DNA of 64,000 nt from contig NZ_LGHS01000070.1 in the NCBI RefSeq assembly GCF_001202025.1, forward strand, positions 124,001-188,000. The letters run 5' to 3'. Each line of letters opens with the position of its first letter. Position 1 is the stretch's first letter. The position numbers were made by a program, and so were the translations under genes. The stretch is from Pseudorhodobacter aquimaris (GTDB taxonomy: Bacteria > Pseudomonadota > Alphaproteobacteria > Rhodobacterales > Rhodobacteraceae). Shown here in pieces: positions 1 through 8,614 of the stretch. The notes beneath the pieces were generated by a model, which saw nothing but the letters and a program-made list of their open reading frames with translations, did not search any database and was not told the DNA's origin.

Positions 1-229
1 AGGTGCCTGCGGGGTCAAACATCACCCGCTGCGATCCGTTGATCAGCAGGCCTGCATGCGCACCAGATCCATCCCGTGTTGCCAGCACCGTGAACAGCGT
101 GATTGAGGGCGGGCCACCTGCAACATAACGCGCCTGTGCCACAGCCTCATCCGAGGCCCATTTCGGCTCTGCGGTGCCGCAGGCGGCGACAAACAGCACT
201 GCAAGAAAAGCAATCAAGATACGGCGCAT
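1..229 (-). CDS. Putative lipoprotein, 3' end outside window
   Basis: The start codon lies at 229 and the gene runs off the left edge, so only the first 76 residues are visible. The N-terminus has two basic residues, a hydrophobic stretch and a lipobox-like VAAC at residues 14-17, so the product is probably a lipoprotein with Cys17 as the lipidated residue. The rest (polar, with a GSGAHAGLLING-type segment) was not recognised as a named domain. It follows the small oxidase subunit gene on the same strand after about 50 bases and may share its transcript. The function is unknown. Confidence 0.75.
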   Translation of the reverse strand, partial: MRRILIAFLAVLFVAACGTAEPKWASDEAVAQARYVAGGPPSITLFTVLATRDGSGAHAGLLINGSQRVMFDPAGT

Positions 230-280
230 GCTCACCCCTTTGGGCGCAACATCCACGCGCCACATCAACTGTTTGTGCGA

Positions 281-415
281 TCAGCCGTTGGCCAGCGCCA
301 AAAAGATCAGCACGCCGATGGTGATGCCCGCCCCCCAAGAGACCAGGCGCATAAAGCCCGCAAAGGTTTTTTCCTGAACCTTGATGTCCATGCTGCCGTG
401 TTTATATTCGCTCAT
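281..415 (-). CDS. aa3-type cytochrome c oxidase subunit IV, small bacterial type
   Basis: A 44-residue protein with an N-terminal soluble part containing HGSMDI and a single transmembrane helix over residues 24-42. This matches the short bacterial aa3 oxidase subunit IV family (COX4_pro_2), which packs against the core subunits of the terminal oxidase and has no redox centre of its own. The start ATG at 415 follows a GGGAGAG-type ribosome site. A larger frame covering the same bases extends upstream, but those extra residues are not conserved-looking. No other oxidase genes are in the window, so the gene stands apart from the main cox locus. Confidence 0.85.
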   Translation of the reverse strand: MSEYKHGSMDIKVQEKTFAGFMRLVSWGAGITIGVLIFLALANG

Positions 416-488
416 TAGAGTCTCTCCCTGACATGATCTTGTTTTGGCTTTAGCCCAATATTCCCATGCTGTCACGGGGGATGGAGGG

Positions 489-974
489 CTAATTCTCGGT
501 TGTTTCTTCGCCCTCGCCCAGATTTTGCGCCAGACGAAAGCCGATGCGGCGGGCGGGTTCCTCTTCGGGGGTGTTTTTGGAAATGGCCCGCAAGACGACG
601 TTAAGCTGGGCGACATTCTGGATAAGTTGCATCCGTGTACCGGATTCATCTGATCCGTAAAAGGTGATGATGTCGGGATCGAAATATCCCAGCCCCTCAA
701 TGCGCAAAATCCCCGCAGAGCTGCCGGTAAAGCCCATGGCAACCTCGTGATCCTTGTCGAGCTGTTCCTCAAAATTCTTGAGGTAAAGGATAACCCGCTC
801 ATAAGCCCATTCTGCAGGGCTTTTGTCACCCACGGGTTTTTTGGCGACCGCCTTGGGCAGAGGTAGCTGTTCTGGCGTGGCACGGGTCTGATCGTTGCAA
901 TGAACAACGCGGGCCTGCGGCATTGCGCTGGCTTCCATCGCTTCGGCGGCGGTCATTATGTCGTCGTCAGTCAT
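489..974 (-). CDS. DUF6173 family protein
   Basis: A 161-residue soluble protein of a family that I recognise mainly from Rhodobacterales as DUF6173. The first 45 residues are low-complexity. The conserved part runs from about residue 50 (AEWAYERVILYLKNFE) through a GFTGSSAG segment and FDPDIITFYGSDESG to RRIGFRLAQ near the C-terminus. No catalytic motif is evident. Its start overlaps the end of the metallo-hydrolase gene by 8 bases, so it is translationally coupled and probably the third gene of the acyl-CoA dehydrogenase operon. The function is unknown. Confidence 0.8.
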   Translation of the reverse strand: MTDDDIMTAAEAMEASAMPQARVVHCNDQTRATPEQLPLPKAVAKKPVGDKSPAEWAYERVILYLKNFEEQLDKDHEVAMGFTGSSAGILRIEGLGYFDPDIITFYGSDESGTRMQLIQNVAQLNVVLRAISKNTPEEEPARRIGFRLAQNLGEGEETTEN

Positions 975-2007
975 TCATCACCCATTGCCAGACCCCATCA
1001 GCCCCCATCGTCCGGGAAACCTCGCCGCGATGCAAGAGGTGGTTGAGGTGGGCGACGGCCTCGACCAATGCCATGCCATAAGCATCGCCCGTGATATCAC
1101 GCTTGAAGATAGGCAAAAAACACTGCGCCGCAGTCTGGGGTGTTTGCAGGTGTTTGCGCAGACGTTTCAGCGCGCTGATGTGGTTTTCGATCATTTGCTT
1201 CAGGCGAATGGGCAGCCCGGTAAAGGGCAGCTTGTGACCGGGCAAGACCATATGGCTGTGGCGGGCCATCGGCTGGAACCGTGCGCAGCTGGCCAGCCAT
1301 TCGGCCAAAGGGTCGGCATCCGGCTCGGTCGGGTAGACCCCGATATTGGCCGAGATCGAGGGCAAAAGCTGATCCCCGCCCAGCACCAGATGATCATCCA
1401 GTGACCAGAAGGTGGCATGTTCCGGCGCGTGGCCATCGCCGGTATGGATGCGCCAGCGGCGGCCGCCAAGGGTGATTTCCTGCCCCTCTTGCAGGCGGGT
1501 AAAGCCGACAGGAAGGGGGGCCACCACATCGGAAAAATTGAAGGGTCGTTCCTTTTCGCGCTGTGCCAAAAGGGCAGGGGGCATGCCCGCCCCGCGCCAG
1601 AATGCAATCTGTTCGGGCAGGGGGGTTGCCTGTTCGTCAAGACACAGCATCCGCGCATAAAGCCATGAGGTGCGGGTCGTCAGCAGCTCGGCCCCTTGGG
1701 CTTGAAACCGGCCGGCAAGCCCGACATGGTCAGGGTGGTAATGGGTCACCACGATGCGCGTCACGGGCTTGCCCGCCAAAGGACCGGCCAGCAAGCGTTC
1801 CCAGATCGCCCGCGCGCGTTTGCTGTCAAAGCCGGTGTCGATGATGGTCCAGCCATCGCCTTCGTCCAGCGCAAAGACATTCACATGGTCCAGCGCCATC
1901 GGCAACGGCAGGCGCATCCAAAGCAAACCATCGGCCACTTCCAGCGCCTCGCCTTCTGCCGGTGGAACCTCAAACGGATAGCGGATGCCGCCGGCCATGA
2001 CATTCAT
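967..2007 (-). CDS. MBL-fold metallo-hydrolase
   Basis: A 346-residue protein of the metallo-beta-lactamase fold. The metal-binding HxHxDH motif is present as H89-Y-H91-P-D93-H94, preceded by IIDTGF at residues 55-60, and further metal ligands are probably in GDGHAPEH and the later LPGHKLP. Relatives act as thioesterases, glyoxalase-II-like hydrolases or nucleases, and the substrate cannot be read from the sequence. I chose the ATG at 2007 because it overlaps the acyl-CoA dehydrogenase stop by 4 bases (ATGA). The frame is open for 51 codons further upstream, but that part lies inside the previous gene. The coupling to an acyl-CoA dehydrogenase fits a role in acyl-CoA or thioester turnover. 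Confidence 0.88.
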   Translation of the reverse strand: MNVMAGGIRYPFEVPPAEGEALEVADGLLWMRLPLPMALDHVNVFALDEGDGWTIIDTGFDSKRARAIWERLLAGPLAGKPVTRIVVTHYHPDHVGLAGRFQAQGAELLTTRTSWLYARMLCLDEQATPLPEQIAFWRGAGMPPALLAQREKERPFNFSDVVAPLPVGFTRLQEGQEITLGGRRWRIHTGDGHAPEHATFWSLDDHLVLGGDQLLPSISANIGVYPTEPDADPLAEWLASCARFQPMARHSHMVLPGHKLPFTGLPIRLKQMIENHISALKRLRKHLQTPQTAAQCFLPIFKRDITGDAYGMALVEAVAHLNHLLHRGEVSRTMGADGVWQWVMND

Positions 2008-3716
2008 GCCAAAAGATCCGCATCCGACAGCGCATAAAGCCCCTCTGCCCCAAGAGAGACTTGCGCCAAGAGGGCCTTGTGCTGGGGCAACAGCCGTTTG
2101 ATCGCGACCCGCGCCAATGCTGTGCGCGGCCCATCCTTGCCTTCGGCCATCGCGGCGCACAGGTGGTAATGGCTGCCCAAGACACGGGCAAAGGCCTGCT
2201 GATAGGCCACAGCACCGGCAAAGCGGTCGTTCATCTCTTGGGCGATCAGGCCTTCGGTGGCCTCGCGCAGGCTTTCGGCTGCATCCCAGACGGCGGCGGC
2301 CATATCGGGATATTGCGCGCGCACACCATGGGCGTTGCTTTCAATCTCCTCGATCAGGCGAAAGGCGGCCTCTCCCTTGTCCATCATCTTGCGGCCGACC
2401 AGATCCATCGCCTGAATGCCGTTAGTGCCTTCATAAATCGCGGTGACGCGCACATCGCGCAGATACTGTGCCGCACCGGTTTCCTCGATAAAGCCCATCC
2501 CGCCATGCACTTGAATGCCCATATCGGCGACGGCGATGCCGGTATCGGTGCCAAAGGCCTTGGTGATCGGGGTCAGCAGGGCGGCGCGGGCCTTCCATTC
2601 GGGGGATCCGGTCGCCTTGGCCATATCGATTGCCACGGCACAGGCCAGCGCGATCGCACGGGCGGAAAACACCTCGGCCTTCATCGTGGCCAGCATCCGG
2701 CGCACATCTGCATGGCCCGAGATGGCATCATTGCCCGCCATCGGTGTCTTGCCCTGCTTGCGCTCCATCGCATAGGCAAGCGCATGTTGATAGGCACCCT
2801 CGGCCACGGAAATTCCCTGCACGCCCACGCCCAAACGCGCGTTGTTCATCATGGTGAACATCGCCGCCATACCTTTATGCGGTTCCCCTATCAGCCAGCC
2901 GGTAGCCCCGTCATATTGCATGACCGCGGTGGGCGATCCATGCAGGCCCATTTTGTGTTCAAGGCTGACGACCGAAAGGCTGTTGGCCGCGCCGACATTG
3001 CCCTGATCATCGGGAATGAATTTCGGCACCAGAAACAGGCTGATCCCCTTGGTGCCTGCCACGCCATCGGGCAGACGTGCCAGCACAAGATGGCAGACGT
3101 TTTCGGAAAAATCATTATCGCCCCAGCTGATATAAATCTTTTGCCCCGTAATGTCATAGGTGCCGTTGCCATTGGGTTCGGCCTTGCTGCGCAACGCGCC
3201 GACATCCGACCCGGCCTGCGCCTCGGTCAGGTTCATCGTGCCGCACCATTCGCCGGAAATCAGCTTGGGGATATAGAGCGCCTTGATCTCGTCGCTTGCG
3301 TGATGTTCCAGCGCCTCGATCTGGCCCTGGGTCATCAAGGGGTTCAATTGCAACGAGAGACAGGCAGAGCCCATCATCTCATTCACCGCCGTTGTCAGTG
3401 TCATCGGCAGGCCCATGCCGCCAAACTCGGGATTAGCCGCAATGCTGACCCAGCCGCCCTCCACAATCGCGCGGTAGCCTTCGGCAAATCCGGGCGAAGT
3501 GCGCACCACACCGTTTTCCAGCTTGGCAGGGTGCAGATCGCCGGGGCGCTGCAAGGGGGCAAGAACGGTTTGCGCCAGTTTCGCCGCTTCGGACAGGATG
3601 GCCTCTACGGTGTCGGGGCTTGCATCGGCATAGGTCTCGGTGGCGGCAACCTGATCGAAGCCGACGATATGATCCAGCAAGAACCGGTATTCGGTCAAGG
3701 GGGCGTTGTAGGGCAT
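2004..3716 (-). CDS. Acyl-CoA dehydrogenase, long form (FadE/DmdC-like)
   Basis: A 570-residue flavoprotein of the acyl-CoA dehydrogenase superfamily in the long form that carries an extra C-terminal domain (AcDH_C). It oxidises an acyl-CoA to the 2-enoyl-CoA, passing electrons to electron-transfer flavoprotein. Visible landmarks are the FAD/substrate region MNLTEAQAGSDVGALRSKA, the central beta-domain around KIYISWGDND, and QVHGGMGFIEETGAAQYLRDVR with IYEGTNGIQAMDL, which normally carries the FAD contacts and the catalytic base. In Rhodobacterales this family includes the methylmercaptopropionyl-CoA dehydrogenase DmdC, but the substrate cannot be decided here. ATG 3716 has GGAGAG upstream. 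It is the first gene of a three-gene operon. Confidence 0.9.
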   Translation of the reverse strand: MPYNAPLTEYRFLLDHIVGFDQVAATETYADASPDTVEAILSEAAKLAQTVLAPLQRPGDLHPAKLENGVVRTSPGFAEGYRAIVEGGWVSIAANPEFGGMGLPMTLTTAVNEMMGSACLSLQLNPLMTQGQIEALEHHASDEIKALYIPKLISGEWCGTMNLTEAQAGSDVGALRSKAEPNGNGTYDITGQKIYISWGDNDFSENVCHLVLARLPDGVAGTKGISLFLVPKFIPDDQGNVGAANSLSVVSLEHKMGLHGSPTAVMQYDGATGWLIGEPHKGMAAMFTMMNNARLGVGVQGISVAEGAYQHALAYAMERKQGKTPMAGNDAISGHADVRRMLATMKAEVFSARAIALACAVAIDMAKATGSPEWKARAALLTPITKAFGTDTGIAVADMGIQVHGGMGFIEETGAAQYLRDVRVTAIYEGTNGIQAMDLVGRKMMDKGEAAFRLIEEIESNAHGVRAQYPDMAAAVWDAAESLREATEGLIAQEMNDRFAGAVAYQQAFARVLGSHYHLCAAMAEGKDGPRTALARVAIKRLLPQHKALLAQVSLGAEGLYALSDADLLA

Positions 3717-3836
3717 CAAACTCTCCTTCGGCAATGGTCCGGTCTGGCTTGGCAAAAGAGTATTGCACAAGTATGTCGGGTCAAGTCTCGATTTAACCGC
3801 GCCACCCGCGCCGACAAGGTCAACGCTACGTCACTT

Positions 3837-4796
3837 ATGCAGATAACAACCCAGAGTTTTGGCACAACACCAGATGATATCGCCGCCGCCGCCGGAATTT
3901 TGCGGGCGGGCGGGCTGGTCGGCTTTGCGACGGAAACGGTTTACGGGTTGGGCGGGGATGCGCGCAATGATCGCGCCGTCGCCCGCATATTTGAGGCCAA
4001 GGGCAGGCCGCATTTCAACCCTTTGATCGTGCATCTGCCCGATTGGCAACGCGCGCAGGCCTATGCGGTGTTTTCCGATCAGGCCAAGGCGCTGGCGGCA
4101 AAATTCTGGCCCGGCCCGTTGACGCTGGTTCTGCCATTTGTGGAAGGGTCCGGCCTGTCGCCCTTGGTGACGGCGGGGCTGGACAGTGTGGCAATCCGCG
4201 TGCCGGCCCATCCTGTTGCCCGTGCCTTGCTGCGTGCCTTTGACGGGCCGGTTGCCGCCCCTTCGGCAAATCCTTCGGGGCGGGTGTCACCCACGCGCGC
4301 GGCGCATGTTCTGGCGGGATTGTCAGGCAAGATAGAGGCGGTTCTGGATGCAGGCCCCTGTGGCGTTGGGGTGGAAAGCACGATTTTGGGGCTGGTCGAT
4401 GGCCCGGTCCTGTTGCGCCACGGCGGCCTTCCTGCGGAGGCGCTGGAGGCGGCTTTGGGGACAACCCTGACCACGGGCGGCAATGCGCAGAAACCCAGTG
4501 CGCCGGGGCAGCTTGCATCACATTACGCGCCCGAGGCCGCTGTGCGGTTGAATGTGACCTGCCCTGCGCAGGGTGAGTTTTGGGTGGGTTTCGGCCCGGA
4601 TTGCACAGGGGCGGATATGTCGCTGTCGCCTTCGGGCGATCTGGTAGAGGCGGCGGCCAACCTGTTTCACATTCTGCGCGTGGCCGACAGCCGCGCGAAT
4701 GGCAGCATCGCTTTTGCACCGGTTCCCGAGGTTGGCCTGGGGCGCGCGATCAATGACAGGTTGCGTCGTGCTGCAGCTCCTCGTCCCAAGGGGTAG
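3837..4796 (+). CDS. L-threonylcarbamoyladenylate synthase, Sua5 type
   Basis: A 319-residue Sua5/YrdC/YwlC protein that makes threonylcarbamoyl-AMP from threonine, bicarbonate and ATP for the t6A modification of tRNA. The N-terminal YrdC domain shows the expected pieces in order: GGLVGFATETVYGLGGDA, KGRPHFNPLIVH, WPGPLTLVL, PSANPSGRVSPT and the GVESTI phosphate-binding motif near residue 180. A linker with APGQLASHYAPE starts the C-terminal Sua5 domain, so this is the long two-domain form, not the short TsaC. The frame is open far upstream of 3837, but that extension is antisense to the acyl-CoA dehydrogenase. The gene is divergent from that operon. Confidence 0.92.
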   Translation: MQITTQSFGTTPDDIAAAAGILRAGGLVGFATETVYGLGGDARNDRAVARIFEAKGRPHFNPLIVHLPDWQRAQAYAVFSDQAKALAAKFWPGPLTLVLPFVEGSGLSPLVTAGLDSVAIRVPAHPVARALLRAFDGPVAAPSANPSGRVSPTRAAHVLAGLSGKIEAVLDAGPCGVGVESTILGLVDGPVLLRHGGLPAEALEAALGTTLTTGGNAQKPSAPGQLASHYAPEAAVRLNVTCPAQGEFWVGFGPDCTGADMSLSPSGDLVEAAANLFHILRVADSRANGSIAFAPVPEVGLGRAINDRLRRAAAPRPKG

Positions 4797-4921
4797 TTGA
4801 CGCTAGGTGAGTGGAGTTTGACCTTTTTTCAGTCCCTGAATTGGGATACTGCCCATCGTGCAAAATATTGCCACTCTGCCGAAAATAATCCTTTACTACT
4901 TCTTTAAACGTTTTGTTTTGT

Positions 4922-4941
4922 GGCATAGCGGCGGCATAGCG
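4922..4941. repeat. Short tandem repeat GGCATAGCG before mscL
   Basis: Two exact copies of GGCATAGCG (4922-4930 and 4933-4941) lie 11 bases apart in the 203-base gap before mscL. One helical turn of spacing would suit a dimeric binding site, but nothing else supports this, and chance is a fair alternative. Confidence 0.3.
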
Positions 4942-4999
4942 TTCTTGCGAACAGGACTTGAAGGCCGGAATAGGCCGTAGATCAGAAAAGGGACAGAAT

Positions 5000-5434
5000 A
5001 TGATCCAGGAATTCAAAGACTTTATTGCCAAAGGCAATGTGATGGATATGGCGGTGGGCATCATTATCGGCGCGGCCTTCACGGCAATCGTGTCATCGCT
5101 GGTTGGCGATCTGATCAACCCGATCATCGGGCTTATCATCGGCGGGATTGATTTCTCGAATATGTATGTGGTGCTAAGCGGCGAAGTCGCCCCCGGAACC
5201 GGTCTCGAAGCGGCTCGTGAAAGCGGTGCGGCCGTGTTTGCTTATGGGTCCTTCGTCATGGCTGTCATCAACTTCCTGATCATCGCTTTTGTGGTCTTTA
5301 TGCTGGTTAAGATGGTCAACCGCGTCAAAGATGCTGCGGTCAAGAAAGAAGAAAAAGTCCCCGGCGCACCCGCAGGCCCGACCCAGGAAGAGCTGTTGTC
5401 GGATATCCGCGATTTGCTGCGCAGCCGCGCTTAA
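5000..5434 (+). CDS. mscL: Large-conductance mechanosensitive channel MscL
   Basis: A 144-residue inner-membrane channel that opens under membrane tension to release solutes during hypo-osmotic shock. The N-terminal amphipathic helix and first membrane helix ([17 protein letters not shown], then [15 protein letters not shown]) are typical. The second helix is near residues 80-105 ([16 protein letters not shown]), followed by a charged KKEEKV linker and the C-terminal bundle helix ending LLSDIRDLL. The periplasmic loop is of usual length. ATG 5000 has AAGGGAC about 8 bases before it. The frame opens 14 codons earlier, but that start has no ribosome site. An intrinsic terminator follows. Confidence 0.95.
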   Translation: MIQEFKDFIAKGNVMDMAVGIIIGAAFTAIVSSLVGDLINPIIGLIIGGIDFSNMYVVLSGEVAPGTGLEAARESGAAVFAYGSFVMAVINFLIIAFVVFMLVKMVNRVKDAAVKKEEKVPGAPAGPTQEELLSDIRDLLRSRA

Positions 5435-5452
5435 GATCGTGATTTGAGACGG

Positions 5453-5490
5453 GCGGCCGGTCGGGAAAACCCCGGCGGGCCGCTTTTTTT
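5453..5490 (+). terminator. Intrinsic terminator after mscL
   Basis: A GC-rich stem (GCGGCC pairing with GGCCGC, with imperfect inner pairs) around an AAAA loop is followed by a run of seven T residues. It starts 19 bases after the mscL stop and separates mscL from the convergent ald gene. Confidence 0.75.
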
Positions 5491-5491
5491 G

Positions 5492-6610
5492 TTAAAGGTC
5501 CAGCGCCTCAACGCCCGTGATGGCGGGCAGGCCCAACGCCTCGCCCACGGCCGGATAGGTGATATGCCCTTGATGGGTATTCAGCCCCGCCAACAAATGC
5601 GGGTCCTGCCTGCAGGCCTCTTTCCAGCCCTTATCCGCCAGTGCCAGCATGAAAGGCATGGTCGCATTGCCCAAGGCCAGCGTTGCCGTGCGCGCCACAG
5701 CCCCCGGCATATTGGCCACGCAGTAATGTATGATGCCGTCCACCTCATAGATCGGGTCTTGGTGCGTGGTGGCATGCGAGGTCTCGAAACATCCGCCTTG
5801 ATCAATTGCCACATCGACCAGCACCGCGCCGGGCTTCATGCTGGCAAGCTGCGCTCGGCTGACCAGTTTGGGCGCTGCCGCCCCCGGCACCAAGACCGCC
5901 CCGATGACAATATCGGCGGTTTTCAACAGCTCTGCGGTATTCGCCGCTGAGGCGTATTGCGTCATCAACCGTCCCTGCCACAGGTCATCCAGCCAGCTAA
6001 GCCGGGGCAGCGATTTGTCCAGCACGGTCACATTGGCCCCCATGCCAAGCGCCACCCGCGCCGCAGCCGTACCGACCACCCCGCCGCCAATAACCACGAC
6101 ATTGCCCGGCAAAACCCCCGGCACACCGCCCAGCAAGATCCCGCGCCCGCCATTGGCTTTTTGCAAGGCCCAAGCGCCCACTTGAGGCGCAAGTCTGCCC
6201 GCCACCTCGGACATTGGCGCCAAAAGGGGCAGGCCGCCGCGGGCGTCGGTCACGGTTTCATAGGCAATCGCGGTGACGCCGGATTTCAGCAAATCCTCGG
6301 TTTGCGCGCGGTCAGGGGCAAGATGCAGATAGGTGAACAGCACTTGACCCTTGCGCAGGCGGGCGCGCTCCTCGGCCTGTGGTTCTTTTACCTTTACGAT
6401 CATGTCGGCGGCGGAAAAGACCTGTTCGGCACTGGCAGCGATGGTGGCCCCTGCCGCGCTGTAATCGGCGTCAGTAAACCCCGCGCCCGTGCCGGCATCG
6501 GTTTCCACCATGACCTGATGGCCATGTGCAACCGCCTCTCGTACGGCGGCGGGGGTCAGGCCGACACGGAACTCTTGCGGTTTGATTTCTTTTGGACAGC
6601 CGATGTGCAT
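5492..6610 (-). CDS. ald: Alanine dehydrogenase
   Basis: A 372-residue NAD-dependent enzyme that interconverts L-alanine with pyruvate and ammonia. The catalytic and substrate residues expected in the family are in place: R15 in the FRVGLTP segment, a lysine in IVKVKEP (residues 71-77) and H96 in YLHLAPD. The Rossmann dinucleotide motif [13 protein letters not shown] is in the middle of the protein, followed by VTVLDKS. The length matches the family. ATG 6610 follows GGGAG. The 51 extra codons open upstream have no start signal. The gene stands alone, convergent with mscL and downstream of pssA on the same strand. Confidence 0.95.
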   Translation of the reverse strand: MHIGCPKEIKPQEFRVGLTPAAVREAVAHGHQVMVETDAGTGAGFTDADYSAAGATIAASAEQVFSAADMIVKVKEPQAEERARLRKGQVLFTYLHLAPDRAQTEDLLKSGVTAIAYETVTDARGGLPLLAPMSEVAGRLAPQVGAWALQKANGGRGILLGGVPGVLPGNVVVIGGGVVGTAAARVALGMGANVTVLDKSLPRLSWLDDLWQGRLMTQYASAANTAELLKTADIVIGAVLVPGAAAPKLVSRAQLASMKPGAVLVDVAIDQGGCFETSHATTHQDPIYEVDGIIHYCVANMPGAVARTATLALGNATMPFMLALADKGWKEACRQDPHLLAGLNTHQGHITYPAVGEALGLPAITGVEALDL

Positions 6611-6698
6611 TGCAGATCTCCCTTTGTTGTAAGGGTGAGTATTGCGCGGCACGAGCCCGAATTCCATGCCTTCCGGCATTGGCGCGGTCGATTTATGG

Positions 6699-7448
6699 TC
6701 AGCCGCGCAGGGCCTTGGGTTTGCGGAAATGGCGGAATATCGCAACCAGAGTGATCGCGGCATAGGCCAGATCCAAAAGCACCAGCAGCAACCAGAACCG
6801 CGAGACCATCAGCCCCACAACCACGGCCGCACCCAGCAAGACAACCACTTGCCATTCACGTTTGACCCTGATCGCCTTGGAGGACAACGTCGGCACCTTG
6901 CTGATCATCAGCCATGCCACAAACACGATCCAGATGCCGAAAACCTCGGGATAGCTGCGCGCATCCAGAATGCCTTGCTGGGTCAAGAACAATGGCAGCA
7001 GCGCCAGCATCGCCCCCCCCGGGGCAGGGACGCCGACGAAATGCGGCTTGCCCACAGGGGGCGTCTCATCGCGCGAAACATTGAAACGGGCCAGCCGCAA
7101 ACAGGCGCAACACACATAGATCAGCACGAACATCCAGCCGGTCGCAAAATCGCGGCTAAGGGCGAATTGAAACACCAGGATACCGGGCGCCACGCCAAAG
7201 CAGAGGAAATCCGAAAGGCTGTCCAATTCCCCGCCAATATCGCTTGCTGCATTCAGCCGCCGCGCCAGCAACCCGTCCAGCCCGTCGATCAGTGCGGCAA
7301 AGATAATCAGCGCCGCCGCAATATCAAAACGGCCCAAAAGCACATAGCGGATCGAGGTCAGCCCCGCACAAAGCCCCAGAATGGTCACCATATTGGGCAA
7401 CAGCAGGATCAGGGACAGGCTTTCGCGTTTGTGCAGCGGCTCTTTCAT
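6699..7448 (-). CDS. pssA: CDP-diacylglycerol--serine O-phosphatidyltransferase
   Basis: A 249-residue integral membrane enzyme that makes phosphatidylserine from CDP-diacylglycerol and serine. The CDP-alcohol phosphotransferase signature is complete: D55-G56-x-D58-G59, A62-R63, then G73, D76 and D80, within the first membrane segments. Six to eight hydrophobic helices follow. Its ATG at 7448 overlaps the psd stop by one base (TAATG), so the two genes are translationally coupled and supply consecutive steps to phosphatidylethanolamine. This is the membrane-bound pssA type, not the peripheral E. coli type. Confidence 0.94.
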   Translation of the reverse strand: MKEPLHKRESLSLILLLPNMVTILGLCAGLTSIRYVLLGRFDIAAALIIFAALIDGLDGLLARRLNAASDIGGELDSLSDFLCFGVAPGILVFQFALSRDFATGWMFVLIYVCCACLRLARFNVSRDETPPVGKPHFVGVPAPGGAMLALLPLFLTQQGILDARSYPEVFGIWIVFVAWLMISKVPTLSSKAIRVKREWQVVVLLGAAVVVGLMVSRFWLLLVLLDLAYAAITLVAIFRHFRKPKALRG

Positions 7449-8146
7449 TAGCGTGTCCGCCCTGTGCGCGCAGCCTCGGTTGAGGTGATATCCGCCAGAA
7501 CGGTTTCCCCTGCGACCATGGTTTGGCCCAAGGAGACCAGCGGCTCTACCCCCTCGGGCAGATAGACATCCAGACGGGAGCCAAAGCGGATCATGCCGAA
7601 ACGCTCGCCGGTTTGCAGGCGCGCGCCCTCGGGCACCTCGCAAACAATCCGCCGCGCTACCAGCCCTGCGATTTGCACAACGGCCAGATCGCGGCCGTCC
7701 TCCATACGCACCACCAGCGAGTTACGTTCATTATCCACGCTGGCTTTATCAAGCGAGGCATTCAGAAACTTGCCGGGCCGGTAAGAGATCTTGGTGATTT
7801 CCCCCGCAATCGGCAGGCGGTTCACATGGCAGTTGAACACATTCATAAAGACCGACACGCGCATCATCGCATCGGGTCCAAGGCCCAGTTCCACCGGCGG
7901 GACCGCAGGTTCAAGCAGGGAAATAACACCATCGGCTGGGCTGATGATCAGGCCTTCGCGTTCGGGGGTGACGCGCTTGGGGTCACGGAAAAAGTAATAG
8001 CACCAGACCGTCAGGCCGACGCCGATCCAGCCAAGCGGCTCCCACACGAAAAACAGGATCAGCGCCACGACGGCAAAGATCGGGATAAAGCGCCAGCCTT
8101 CGCGGTGGATGGGCTTGATAACGGTGGACATCATGCTTGCAGACAT
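7448..8146 (-). CDS. psd: Phosphatidylserine decarboxylase proenzyme
   Basis: A 232-residue short-type phosphatidylserine decarboxylase that converts phosphatidylserine to phosphatidylethanolamine at the inner membrane. It has a hydrophobic N-terminus (residues 18-50), the [11 protein letters not shown] motif near 69-79 and the [11 protein letters not shown] segment at 102-112. The self-cleavage site is G189-S190 in RFGSRLD, where the serine becomes the pyruvoyl group. I used the first ATG (8146). ATGs at residues 5 and 6 are also possible and no ribosome site decides between them. It is coupled to pssA by a one-base overlap. Confidence 0.93.
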   Translation of the reverse strand: MSASMMSTVIKPIHREGWRFIPIFAVVALILFFVWEPLGWIGVGLTVWCYYFFRDPKRVTPEREGLIISPADGVISLLEPAVPPVELGLGPDAMMRVSVFMNVFNCHVNRLPIAGEITKISYRPGKFLNASLDKASVDNERNSLVVRMEDGRDLAVVQIAGLVARRIVCEVPEGARLQTGERFGMIRFGSRLDVYLPEGVEPLVSLGQTMVAGETVLADITSTEAARTGRTR

Positions 8147-8221
8147 TGAACAGGCAGCCTTTGTGACGAATGGTAGCCATAAGGTTTTGCACAGATCACG
8201 CGATGAAACAATGAGGCAAAG

Positions 8222-8250
8222 AAAAACCCCCCGACTTGCGAAGGGGGGTT
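8222..8250 (-). terminator. Intrinsic terminator after rpsU
   Basis: Read on the minus strand this is AACCCCCC, a 10-base loop, GGGGGGTT and a T-rich tail. It is a textbook hairpin, with its stem starting about 50 bases after the rpsU stop. Confidence 0.85.
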
Positions 8251-8301
8251 GATCGGCAGCGGGTCGCCCCGCCAGTGTTCGCTTACGCCGAAAGACGGAA
8301 A

Positions 8302-8508
8302 TTACATTCCGTTCTCGCGCTGGAGCTTCTTACGTGCGAGCTTGCGCGCACGCCGGATAGCTTCTGCTTGCTCACGGGCTTTTTTGACGGAGGGTTTCTC
8401 AAAATGCTGCTTGAGCTTCATTTCGCGGAACACGCCTTCGCGCTGGAGCTTTTTCTTGAGGGCCCGAAGGGCCTGTTCGACGTTATTATCGCGGACGCTG
8501 ACCTGCAT
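8302..8508 (-). CDS. rpsU: 30S ribosomal protein S21
   Basis: A 68-residue, strongly basic protein matching bacterial S21, which binds the 3' end region of 16S rRNA and helps start translation. The opening [20 protein letters not shown] and the following REGVFREMK and KPSVKKARE pieces are characteristic. The start ATG at 8508 has AAAGGTGG upstream. The gene is transcribed alone: a terminator lies downstream and the COQ9 gene is divergent, with its start 106 bases away, so the 8509-8614 gap holds the promoters of both. Confidence 0.96.
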   Translation of the reverse strand: MQVSVRDNNVEQALRALKKKLQREGVFREMKLKQHFEKPSVKKAREQAEAIRRARKLARKKLQRENGM

Positions 8509-8614
8509 GTGGTTTTCACCACCTTTCTAGGTTAAATTTGCACGGATGTGCAGGCTTGGCTCGTATAACGATGCAAAATGGGCTTGTCTACTATTGCAAC
8601 GGTCGGAGGCACGG

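Noticed and set aside
2061-4796. A 911-codon open frame on the plus strand
   Set aside because: The first 592 codons are antisense to the acyl-CoA dehydrogenase and have no protein-like features. Only the part from 3837 matches the Sua5 family.
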